A stretch of 5,608 nucleotides of DNA, taken from the NCBI GenBank assembly GCA_964625225.1, contig CAZVAR010000188.1, forward strand, positions 1-5,608, in the 5' to 3' direction. The stretch comes from CAZVAR01 sp964625225 (GTDB lineage Bacteria; Pseudomonadota; Alphaproteobacteria; JAJUGE01). The translations under genes were made by a program, and so were the position numbers. A model generated the notes under the pieces. That model had not been told where the DNA came from, ran no database searches, and was given only the letters and a program-made list of their open reading frames with translations. Positions within the stretch are counted from its first letter, which is position 1; each line of letters starts with the position of its first letter. Shown piece by piece: positions 1-5,608 of this stretch.

Positions 1-360
1 ACCGGCCGCGTGTTTGACTCCGAGGAGGCGCTGCGCGGCCGCCTGGTGCGGAGCCTGCATGCCCCCGACGCGCTGCTGCCCGCCGCCCGCGCCCTTGCCC
101 GGGAGATCGCCGACAACACCTCGGCGGTGTCGGTCGCGCTCTGCCGGCAGCTGCTCTGGAAGTGCTGGGGCGCGGACCATCCGATGGTGGCGCACCGCCT
201 CGAATCCCGCGCGCTCCAGGGCTACATGGCGCAGCGTGCGGACGCGCGTGAGGGCGTGCAGTCCTTCCTCGAGAAGCGGCCCCCGCGCTTCACGATGCGG
301 CCGAGCACGGACATGCCGGACTGGTATCCCTGGTGGCAGACGCCGCCGTTCGAAGACTAG
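1..360 (+). CDS. Enoyl-CoA hydratase/isomerase (crotonase family), C-terminal part, cut by window start
   Basis: The frame is open from the first base and ends at TAG 358-360, giving the last 119 residues; the GTG at 10 is internal, not the start. Residues 1-20 (TGRVFDSEEALRGRLVRSL) match the crotonase segment that follows the active site, normally T-G-R-x-F-x-A-E-E-A-L-x-x-G-L-V. Residues 28-50 form the usual helix with A-N/D-N-T-S-x-V-A/S. Residues 83-97 carry D-A-R-E-G-V-x-x-F-L-E-K-R-P-P-x-F, the classic C-terminal signature. The tail ends in a Trp/Pro-rich W-Y-P-W-W segment found in a subgroup of proteobacterial homologues. Family members hydrate trans-2-enoyl-CoA or isomerise double bonds in acyl-CoA breakdown in the cytoplasm. 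Both catalytic glutamates of the hydratase type would lie upstream of the window, so hydratase, isomerase or another crotonase activity cannot be told apart. It converges on opgH. Confidence 0.9.
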   Translation, partial: TGRVFDSEEALRGRLVRSLHAPDALLPAARALAREIADNTSAVSVALCRQLLWKCWGADHPMVAHRLESRALQGYMAQRADAREGVQSFLEKRPPRFTMRPSTDMPDWYPWWQTPPFED

Positions 361-379
361 GCCGCGCCGCCGAGGCGCG

Positions 380-2452
380 TCAGGCGCTTCGCGCCGCCCG
401 GGCGAGCGTGCTCTCGACGGAGCCCCGCATGGGCGGCCGGCGCCGCCGCAGCACCCGGCTGACGCGCTCCACGGCGTCGGCGTCCTGGAGCAGCAGGAGG
501 CGCTCGTCATTGTCGAGCGCCTCCGGGCCCAGCATCTCCGCCTTCGCCTCGATCGCCCGACGCAGGGCGGGGTCGCCCTCGGGCTCCGCCCCGTAGGCGC
601 GCACCAGCCCCGCATGGAGGGCGTTCAGCCCGGCATCGTAGAAGACCCTGGCGAAGCGCGAGCCCCCGTCGGCGGCAGCCGCGGAGCCGCGCTGCAGGAG
701 CTCCTTGAGCCGGGCGAGCACGGGCGGCGGCGCCCCCTCCTCCTCGGTCAGCAGCAGCCCGAGGCGGCGCGCGCCCAGGCCCAGCGCGACGCTGCTGGAC
801 AGCATGGTGAAGGGGATGGAGATCACCAGCCCCAGCAGCACCGGCAGGGTCCACCAGAACAGCTCCGGCGCCCACTCCCAGACCGCCAGCAGCGCGACCG
901 CGCCGATCACGGTGTGCAGCGCGTGCGCGCGCACCGCCTCGTCGAGCGCGGTCCCGGACGCGCCGCGCCGCTGATTGCCCCAGCCGACAGCGCTGCCGAA
1001 CAGCACCGACAGCACGAAGCTGGCATGGAACAGCATCATCACCGGCGCCAGCACCGCCGAGTACACCGCCTCCAGCAGGACGCTCGCCGTTGCGCGCACG
1101 GCGCCGCCCTGCCGCCGGCGCCGCTCCGGCGAGAGCAGCAGCAGCAGCAGGCCGAGCAGCTTCGGCAGGAACAGTGCGACGAGCGTGACGGCCAGCAGGG
1201 TGATCGCCTCATGCTCGACCGAGACCGGCCATTGCGGGAAGGGCGATTCCCCGGAGAAGTAGACCGGCTCGGTGATGCTGCGACGGACCAGCTCCAGCCC
1301 GCCGACCAGGAGGAACATGAGCCACAGCAGCGACGAGGCATATGCCATCACGCCCGTGCCGAAATAGTACCGACTCGACGGGTGCCAGAACCGCGCCAGC
1401 AGCAGGCGGCCGTGCTGCATGTTCCCCTGGCACCAGCGGCGGTCGCGCTTGGCGAAGTCGATGATGGTGGGCGGCGTCTCCTCGTAGCTGCCGGCAAGAT
1501 CGTCGGCGATCCAGTTCTCCCACCCGGCGCGACGGAGCATCGCCGCCTCGACGAAGTCGTGACTCAGGATCTCGCCGCCGAGCGGCGGCTTGCCCGAAAG
1601 CTGCGGCAGCCGGCAGTTGTCGATGAAGGCCTCGGTGCGGACGATCGCATTGTGGCCCCAGAAATTGCCGTCGCCCTGCGCGACATAGGCGAGGCCCGCC
1701 GCCGAGAGCGGGCCGTAGACGTCCGCCGCGAACTCCTGCACCCGGGCGAACAGGGTCTCGCCGTTGGTCGGCTTGGGCGGCACCTGGATCAGCGCCGCCT
1801 TCGGGTTCTCCCGCATCCGCCGGACCATCTCGACCAGCGTCTCGCCGGCCATCACGCTGTCGGCGTCGAGCACCACCATCAGGGGATAGCGGCTGCCCCA
1901 GCGTTCCAGGAAATCGGCGATATTGCCTGTCTTGCGGCCGACGTTGCGGGTGCGCCTGCGATAGAAGACGCGCGCCCGCTCGCCGTCCTGCTCGCGCAGC
2001 GCGGCCCACTCGGCCTCCTCGCGGAGCCAGATCTCGGGGCTGCGCGTGTCGCTGAGTACGAACACCTCGAACGCGTCGCCCGCCCCGCAGGCGTCGAGCG
2101 AATCCAGCATCGCGCGGATCCCGGCGAACACGCGGCCGGGATCCTCGTTGTAGACCGGCACCAGAATTGCGGTCGGGCCGTCGGCCGGGGCCGGCAGCGT
2201 CCCGGGATCCGGAGCGACGGCCCGGCCGCCGCGCAGCCGCCGCCCGCAGAGCACGGCGAAGCCGATCATCGCCAGCCAGAAGCCGTGCGCCAGCCACAGT
2301 GTGAGGATGGCGTAGAGGAGGATGAGCGGGGGATCCACGGCCTGCACGCCGTCGGCCGTCACCACATGGGCGAAGGCGGCGGCGGCGAGGAGGCCGGTGC
2401 CGAAGGTCAGGGCCGCAAGAACGGTGCGACGAGGCATCGCAGGACTATCCAA
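380..2452 (-). CDS. opgH: Glucans biosynthesis glucosyltransferase OpgH (MdoH), GT2 family, inner membrane
   Basis: A 690-residue protein that uses UDP-glucose to build and export the beta-1,2-linked backbone of osmoregulated periplasmic glucans. Two N-terminal membrane segments (about 10-30 and 42-70) precede a cytoplasmic GT2 domain (about 93-350). Visible motifs are VPVYNEDPGRVFAGIRA (98-114), D-T-R-S with D135, D-A-D-S (196-199), GNFWGHNAI (262-270), LSHDFVEAAMLRRAGW (296-311) and RDRRWCQGN (336-344), the OpgH form of QxxRW. Further membrane segments lie near 364-386, 412-440, 453-486 and 510-555, followed by a soluble tail containing LDNDERLLLLQD (646-657), a conserved OpgH C-terminal feature. 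Escherichia coli OpgH is about 847 residues; the shortfall is the N-terminal cytoplasmic region. The first possible start after the in-frame TAA is TTG at 2452, with ATG at 2437 as alternative; neither has a good Shine-Dalgarno sequence. It is last in the opgG-orf-opgH unit. Identity is certain; the start is not. Confidence 0.96.
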   Translation of the reverse strand: MDSPAMPRRTVLAALTFGTGLLAAAAFAHVVTADGVQAVDPPLILLYAILTLWLAHGFWLAMIGFAVLCGRRLRGGRAVAPDPGTLPAPADGPTAILVPVYNEDPGRVFAGIRAMLDSLDACGAGDAFEVFVLSDTRSPEIWLREEAEWAALREQDGERARVFYRRRTRNVGRKTGNIADFLERWGSRYPLMVVLDADSVMAGETLVEMVRRMRENPKAALIQVPPKPTNGETLFARVQEFAADVYGPLSAAGLAYVAQGDGNFWGHNAIVRTEAFIDNCRLPQLSGKPPLGGEILSHDFVEAAMLRRAGWENWIADDLAGSYEETPPTIIDFAKRDRRWCQGNMQHGRLLLARFWHPSSRYYFGTGVMAYASSLLWLMFLLVGGLELVRRSITEPVYFSGESPFPQWPVSVEHEAITLLAVTLVALFLPKLLGLLLLLLSPERRRRQGGAVRATASVLLEAVYSAVLAPVMMLFHASFVLSVLFGSAVGWGNQRRGASGTALDEAVRAHALHTVIGAVALLAVWEWAPELFWWTLPVLLGLVISIPFTMLSSSVALGLGARRLGLLLTEEEGAPPPVLARLKELLQRGSAAAADGGSRFARVFYDAGLNALHAGLVRAYGAEPEGDPALRRAIEAKAEMLGPEALDNDERLLLLQDADAVERVSRVLRRRRPPMRGSVESTLARAARSA

Positions 2453-2473
2453 GCCCGCCGGCGCGGGCGCCGG

Positions 2474-2746
2474 TTACCGGGCGGGGAGGTCCGCAGTCCC
2501 CGCCGTGCCCCGGCGACCGGGACGCCGCCGCAACCAGCGGCGCAACGCCGCGGCCAGCGGGGTCGTCCAGAACTCGAACTGCTGCGGCGGCATTTTGGTC
2601 GGCAGCGCCGGCGGCAGCGCCGTCCGGGTCAGGCGGAAGGCGCGTAGCGCTGCCGCGCGGTCCGCGAAGTCGTCGGCCGGCCAGTCCGCGGCCGCGTCGC
2701 CGGTGGCGGCCTGGTGCCGGAAGGTCTCGGGCGAAATCGCGTTCAC
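2474..2746 (-). CDS. 90-residue protein between opgG and opgH; possible detached OpgH N-terminal segment
   Basis: It starts at GTG 2746, six bases after an AAGGGA Shine-Dalgarno sequence (2753-2758), and ends at TAA 2474-2476. Codon use is strongly G/C at third positions, like its neighbours. The product has an acidic, Ala/Asp-rich first half and, at about residues 48-80, the stretch KMPPQQFEFWTTP followed by a very basic Arg/Trp-rich segment. There are no membrane segments or signal peptide. I recognise no separate family. The W-x-T/N-P then basic-stretch pattern recalls the cytoplasmic N-terminal region of enterobacterial OpgH just before its first membrane segment (comparison from memory). 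It is exactly in frame with opgH, separated by the TAA and seven codons encoding a Pro/Ala linker; without that stop, a 788-residue OpgH would result. It may be a genuine small partner gene, a natural split, or one gene broken by a nonsense mutation or sequencing error. Confidence 0.7.
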   Translation of the reverse strand: MNAISPETFRHQAATGDAAADWPADDFADRAAALRAFRLTRTALPPALPTKMPPQQFEFWTTPLAAALRRWLRRRPGRRGTAGTADLPAR

Positions 2747-2752
2747 AGAGCG

Positions 2753-2758
2753 TCCCTT
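2753..2758 (-). promoter_or_regulatory. Ribosome binding site of the 90-residue ORF
   Basis: On the minus strand AAGGGA lies six bases before GTG 2746. It is the best Shine-Dalgarno match near any internal start in the opg unit, and it fixes the GTG as the start. No comparable site precedes the opgH start, so this may be the main ribosome entry point for both frames. Confidence 0.65.
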
Positions 2759-2792
2759 ATACCCAACATACAGCGTGTCGACGGTCGGTTAT

Positions 2793-2822
2793 CAGTGGAG
2801 CCCGCTAGGCCGGGCTCCACTG
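2793..2822 (-). repeat. Perfect 12-bp inverted repeat with the opgG stop codon in its loop
   Basis: Positions 2793-2804 (CAGTGGAGCCCG on the plus strand) are the exact reverse complement of 2811-2822, with a six-base loop at 2805-2810. In the minus-strand transcript the first arm encodes the end of OpgG (Q-W-S-P), the loop carries the last Ala codon base set and the TAG stop, and the second arm starts the spacer before the next ORF. No run of T follows on either strand, so it is not a standard intrinsic terminator. It could stabilise the upstream opgG message, act as a processing site, or weaken read-through into opgH. The structure is seen directly; the role is inference. Confidence 0.75.
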
Positions 2823-4337
2823 GTAGGTCCAGGTCTCCGTCAGGGCGTCGCCGCCCAGACGGAGGAATGCACGGAGATCAACGGACTTGGCATCGCCGGG
2901 AGCGACGTCGAAGAACGCGCGCCAGCCTCCGGTGACCAAGTTCTTCTGTACCACCGGTTTGCCGATGCTTCCCTTGGATGCATCGACAACGGCCTCAACG
3001 AGATCCGACGATTTAAGTTCCGTCAGCCGCCCCCCCGCGAAGTCGAGGATGAACCGCCGCGTTCCGTCGGGTCCCGGGGTCGTGCGGGTGGCGACCACCC
3101 GCCCGCCCGGCGAATGGCCCGGCAGCCGCTTGGCGAACAGCAGCCGATAGTCCAGTGCGAGGCTGTCCTTGGCCTTCACCGGCTCGGCCGGTACCCAGAA
3201 GGCGACGATGTTGTCGTACTTCTCGTGCTCGGTCGGAATCTCGACCAGCTCGACGTGGCCCGGGCCCCAGGGCGCCGCCGGCTCGACCCAGCAGCTCGGC
3301 CGCTGGTGGTAGAGGGCCTCCAGGTCCTCGTAATTGCGGAAGTCGCGATCCCGCTGCAGCAGCCCGAACCCCCGCAGCGCATCGAACTGGAAGGCGCTGA
3401 CCCGCAGCTTGCGGGGGTTTCCCAGCGGCCGCCACACCCATTCGCCACTCGCCGCGTGCATGAGCAGACCGTCGGAATCGTGGACCTCGGGCCGGAAATC
3501 GTCGAACGTCCGCGTGCCGTCCTCTCCGTAGAGAAACATGCTCGTCTGCGCCGCGATTCCCAGCTTTGCGACATCTTGCCGCACGAAGATCCGGCACGTC
3601 ACCGCCATCTCGGTCGTCTCGCCGGGTGTGAGCACGAACCGGTAGGCGCCGGCGACGCTGCGGCTGTCGAGCAGTGCGTAGATGGTCAGATCGCGCGCAT
3701 CCGGCGCCGGCCGGACGATCCAGAACTCCTTGAAGAACGGAAACTCCTCCCCGGACGGCAGGGCCGTGTCGATCGCGAGCCCGCGGGCCGAGAGCCCGAA
3801 CACCTGTCCCTTGCCCACCGCCCGGAAGTAGCTGGGGCCCAGGAACACCGCGACCTCGTCGTAATAGGTCGGGACGTTCATCGGCGCGTGGACGCGGAAG
3901 CCGGCGAGACCGAGATCGGCCGGCAGGACCCCGACCTCGTTGCGTCCATAGTCGAAATATTCGGTCGAGAAGTGCAGCCGCCGGACGGCATCGCCCTCGA
4001 CGAGATTGATGGCGACCGGCTGCTTATAAAACATCCCGAGATGGAAGAGCTGCAGCTGGAACGGCAGGTTCTGGTCCCGCCAGATCGCCTTCTCCAGCCG
4101 GAAGCGGATGTCGCGCCACTGATCGTAGTCCAGGTCGGCGAGGACTTTGGGGATGCTCTCCGGCACCGGCTGATACGCGCCGGCCGCGAGCTCCTCCGCC
4201 CGCTTCACGATCGTCTCGAAGTCCACCGGGCCCGGAACCGGCTCCGCCGCCGCGCGGTCGAGTGGAATCGCGGCGGCCAACGACAATCCGGCCGCGGCAC
4301 CCAGCGACCGTAGCGCAAACTCCCTTCGTGTCAGCAT
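2805..4337 (-). CDS. opgG: Periplasmic glucan biosynthesis protein OpgG/OpgD (MdoG family) with Tat-type signal
   Basis: A 510-residue protein starting at ATG 4337 and ending at TAG 2805. Residues 3-9 (TRREFAL) form a twin-arginine motif, followed by a hydrophobic Ala/Leu/Gly segment (11-26) and a likely signal peptidase site after A29-A30-A31. The mature part shows the MdoG-family pattern: YDQWRDIRFR (71-80), FQLQLFHLGMFY (93-104), EEFPFFKEFWIVRP (197-210), FRPEVHDSDGLLMH (281-294), GEWVWRPL (298-305), FGLLQRDRDFRNYEDLEALY (324-343) and RPSCWVEP (346-353). OpgG/OpgD proteins act in the periplasm on the glucan made by OpgH; characterised E. coli members were assigned to glycoside hydrolase family GH186, acting on beta-1,2-glucan. 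Full length is usual for the family. A Tat signal is a trait of E. coli OpgD rather than OpgG, so the exact subtype is open. It is the first gene of the opg unit, 58 bases before the 90-residue ORF. Confidence 0.95.
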   Translation of the reverse strand: MLTRREFALRSLGAAAGLSLAAAIPLDRAAAEPVPGPVDFETIVKRAEELAAGAYQPVPESIPKVLADLDYDQWRDIRFRLEKAIWRDQNLPFQLQLFHLGMFYKQPVAINLVEGDAVRRLHFSTEYFDYGRNEVGVLPADLGLAGFRVHAPMNVPTYYDEVAVFLGPSYFRAVGKGQVFGLSARGLAIDTALPSGEEFPFFKEFWIVRPAPDARDLTIYALLDSRSVAGAYRFVLTPGETTEMAVTCRIFVRQDVAKLGIAAQTSMFLYGEDGTRTFDDFRPEVHDSDGLLMHAASGEWVWRPLGNPRKLRVSAFQFDALRGFGLLQRDRDFRNYEDLEALYHQRPSCWVEPAAPWGPGHVELVEIPTEHEKYDNIVAFWVPAEPVKAKDSLALDYRLLFAKRLPGHSPGGRVVATRTTPGPDGTRRFILDFAGGRLTELKSSDLVEAVVDASKGSIGKPVVQKNLVTGGWRAFFDVAPGDAKSVDLRAFLRLGGDALTETWTYQWSPA

Positions 4338-4348
4338 CGCGATCCGAA

Positions 4349-4357
4349 TCCTGCCTC
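4349..4357 (-). promoter_or_regulatory. Possible opgG ribosome binding site (weak, long spacing)
   Basis: The minus strand reads GAGGCAGGA ending 11 bases before ATG 4337. The purine-rich match is fair but the spacing is longer than ideal. No other ATG or GTG nearby gives a better signal peptide, and the twin-arginine motif right after ATG 4337 supports this start independently. Confidence 0.35.
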
Positions 4358-4370
4358 GACCCCAGCGCGT

Positions 4371-4383
4371 GCCGGGACCCGGC
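4371..4383. repeat. Short perfect palindrome GCCGGGACCCGGC in the opgG leader
   Basis: Two 6-base arms are exact reverse complements around a single central base, 34 bases before the opgG start. A one-base centre makes it a poor RNA hairpin but a possible dimeric operator. In DNA this rich in G and C such a palindrome can arise by chance, so a regulatory role is only a suggestion. Confidence 0.3.
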
Positions 4384-4398
4384 TGCCGTGCTCCGTGC

Positions 4399-4415
4399 GC
4401 CGCCGCTCCGGCGGC
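4399..4415. repeat. GC-rich stem-loop in the dehydrogenase-opgG spacer
   Basis: GCCGCC at 4399-4404 pairs with GGCGGC at 4410-4415 around GCTCC; one more G-C pair can close the loop to three bases. No T run follows on the minus strand, where it lies downstream of the acyl-CoA dehydrogenase gene, so it is at most a weak or Rho-assisted end signal. It could equally be a leader structure of opgG. Confidence 0.3.
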
Positions 4416-4448
4416 CTCCGATTACGCCCCGCCCCCCGATCGGCGCCG

Positions 4449-4477
4449 AATTTGCCGCCTCGATCGTGGTATTTCAA
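4449..4477 (-). promoter_or_regulatory. Candidate sigma70-type promoter for the opgG-orf-opgH unit
   Basis: The minus strand has TTGAAA (4472-4477), a 17-base spacer, then CAAATT (4449-4454). The -35 matches five of six consensus bases and the -10 only three of six. It lies in the most AT-rich patch of the 175-base spacer, which is notable in such GC-rich DNA. Transcription would begin near 4442, giving a leader of about 105 bases before the opgG ATG. Weak -10 boxes are common in alphaproteobacteria, but this remains a prediction by eye. Confidence 0.35.
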
Positions 4478-4512
4478 TGGCACTTCCGGCGATGCGCCGC
4501 GGCAGGGCGCGC

Positions 4513-5608
4513 TCAGGCGAGCCCGAACGCCAGCAGCCCGGTCTCCAGATCCAGCCGCTCCATCAGCCGGCGGCCGACGAGGTTGCGCAGCGTCTCGGTG
4601 GTGCCGCCGCCGAGGCTGCCGTAGCGCACGCCGCGAGAGTTCCGGGCGACGGCGAACTCGTCGGTGAAGCCGATGCCGCCATGCACCTGCACGCCTTCGC
4701 TGCAGACCCGGATCGACATCTCGTTGACGAAGACCTTGGCCATCGCCGCCAGCGTCGGGTCGGGAAACGGGTCGGCGCTGGCCGCGGCCCGGTACAGCAG
4801 GCTGCGCCCGGCCTCGATCTGCGTCCACATGTCGGCCAGCTTCCAGCGCATCCCCTGGAAATCGCCGACCGGCCGCCCGAAGGCGCTGCGGTCGCGGCCG
4901 TAGCGCACCGACTCCTCCAGCGAGGACTCGGCGAGGCCGAGGCAGATCGCCGGGTTCAGGCAGCGTTGCGTGTTGAAGGCGTTCATCAGCGTGCGCAGCG
5001 AGTCGCCGCGGAGCAGCAGGTTCTCGGGCGGCAGCTCGACATTCTCGAACCGCACGTCGGACAGATACTCGCCGCCCATCGTGTGATATTTCGGCTCGGC
5101 CGACAGCCCCGGCGTGCCGCGTTCGACCACCGCGCAGCCGATGCCCTTGCTGCCGGGGACGCCGTCGACGCGCGTGAAGACGATGAACAGGTCGGCCTCG
5201 CCGGCCCGGCTGATCAGCGTCTTGGCGCCGTTCAGCACGACCCGGTCCGCCAGCACCCGCGCATTGGTCGCCATGGCGGCGAGATCGGTGCCGACATTCG
5301 GCTCGGTCATGCAGATCGAGAGGATGCAGCGCCCCTCGGCGATCGCCGGCAGCCATTTGCGCTTGAGCGGCTCCGGCGCGAACGCGGCGAGGATTCGCGT
5401 CTGCACGCCGACCTCGCCGAGCACGGCCATCGCGGTGACGTAGCAGCCCTTGGCGATCTCCTCCAGCACCAGCACCGTGTCGAGCACGCCGGCGCCCATC
5501 CCGCCATAGGCCTCGGGCACCGCCATGCCCAGCACGCCGGCCTCGGCGAGCCGCTCCATGTTCGGATAGGGGAAGTCGCCGTTCAGCCACTGCATCGCGC
5601 GCGGGGCG
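4513..5608 (-). CDS. Acyl-CoA dehydrogenase family flavoprotein, N-terminus beyond window end
   Basis: The frame ends at TGA 4513-4515 and stays open through the window edge; ATG 5595 is probably internal, since the family normally has some 20-30 more residues before this point. Counting from that Met, the early helical domain has LAEAGVLGMAVPEAYGG (16-32), the beta domain has CMTEPNVGTDLAAMATNA (95-112), the first family signature, and the C-terminal domain has GRDRSAFGRPVGDFQ (233-247, the FAD-contacting R-x-x-F-G segment) and QVHGGIGFTDEFAVAR (303-318, second signature). Such enzymes use FAD to introduce a 2,3-double bond into an acyl-CoA and pass electrons to ETF. Oddly, the usual E-G-T catalytic Glu position is Gly (G330), and the alternative Glu site used by isovaleryl- and long-chain-type enzymes is Gln (Q210). 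The substrate cannot be named. It is 175 bases upstream of opgG on the same strand. Confidence 0.93.
   Translation of the reverse strand, partial: APRAMQWLNGDFPYPNMERLAEAGVLGMAVPEAYGGMGAGVLDTVLVLEEIAKGCYVTAMAVLGEVGVQTRILAAFAPEPLKRKWLPAIAEGRCILSICMTEPNVGTDLAAMATNARVLADRVVLNGAKTLISRAGEADLFIVFTRVDGVPGSKGIGCAVVERGTPGLSAEPKYHTMGGEYLSDVRFENVELPPENLLLRGDSLRTLMNAFNTQRCLNPAICLGLAESSLEESVRYGRDRSAFGRPVGDFQGMRWKLADMWTQIEAGRSLLYRAAASADPFPDPTLAAMAKVFVNEMSIRVCSEGVQVHGGIGFTDEFAVARNSRGVRYGSLGGGTTETLRNLVGRRLMERLDLETGLLAFGLA

Noticed and set aside
10..360. Complete small gene starting at GTG 10
   Set aside because: The frame is open through the window edge and the preceding residues T-G-R belong to the conserved crotonase motif, so this is the tail of a longer gene.
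361..400. Possible bidirectional terminator between the hydratase and opgH stops
   Set aside because: Short pairings such as GGCGC-TTC-GCGCC (383-395) exist but lie inside the opgH coding end, have no T run on either strand, and are common in sequence this GC-rich.
14..2647. Very long open frame on the plus strand across opgH, 877 codons
   Set aside because: It runs antisense to a clearly identified opgH and overlaps the hydratase end in another frame. The product is Arg/Pro/Gln/His-rich with no domain, as expected for the complementary frame of GC-rich genes where stop codons are rare.
2747..2804. Possible internal promoter before the 90-residue ORF (TATAAG with TCGACA upstream, minus strand)
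   Set aside because: The spacing between the two boxes is only 14 bases, and TATAAG overlaps the Shine-Dalgarno sequence, so a start there would leave almost no leader. More likely this is just spacer plus ribosome binding site.
2322..4313. Long open frame on the plus strand across opgG, 663 codons
   Set aside because: It is antisense to opgG, whose family motifs are unmistakable; the product is low-complexity and rich in Arg, with no recognisable fold.
4331..5590. Second long frame on the minus strand over the acyl-CoA dehydrogenase
   Set aside because: Same strand but shifted frame; the translation is Arg/Gly/Ala-rich without motifs, while the other frame contains both dehydrogenase signatures.

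Overview
This window reads as chromosomal DNA from a GC-rich (roughly two-thirds or more G+C by eye) Gram-negative bacterium, most likely an alphaproteobacterium. The evidence is strong G/C preference at third codon positions, a Tat-type signal on a periplasmic protein, the osmoregulated periplasmic glucan (OPG) genes, and beta-oxidation genes of the style common in Rhodospirillales and Hyphomicrobiales. The taxonomic placement is inference; there is no rRNA or marker gene here.

Layout from left to right: (1) 1-360, plus strand, the C-terminal end of an enoyl-CoA hydratase/isomerase (crotonase family), cut by the window edge. (2) 380-2452, minus strand, opgH (mdoH), the membrane beta-glucosyltransferase that makes the OPG backbone; it converges on the hydratase gene with only 19 bases between stop codons. 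(3) 2474-2746, minus strand, a 90-residue ORF with a good ribosome binding site. It lies in the same reading frame as opgH, separated by one TAA and seven codons, and may be a detached or interrupted N-terminal segment of OpgH. (4) 2805-4337, minus strand, opgG/opgD-type periplasmic glucan biosynthesis protein with a twin-arginine signal; its stop codon sits in the loop of a perfect 12-bp inverted repeat. (5) 4338-4512, a 175-base spacer with a candidate promoter and small GC-rich palindromes. (6) 4513-5608, minus strand, an acyl-CoA dehydrogenase lacking its first residues because of the window edge. It has no glutamate at either of the two positions known to supply the catalytic base in this family.

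How the parts fit: opgG, the 90-residue ORF and opgH look like one transcription unit on the minus strand. OpgH would polymerise glucose from UDP-glucose and pass it across the inner membrane, and OpgG would process or shape the glucan in the periplasm. The acyl-CoA dehydrogenase and the hydratase belong to acyl-CoA (fatty acid or related) breakdown and are not functionally tied to OPG synthesis; they flank the cassette. No mobile element, tRNA, rRNA, CRISPR or phage feature was seen. I found no novel multi-gene system. The points most worth checking are the split opgH frame, the dehydrogenase active site and the hairpin at the opgG stop.
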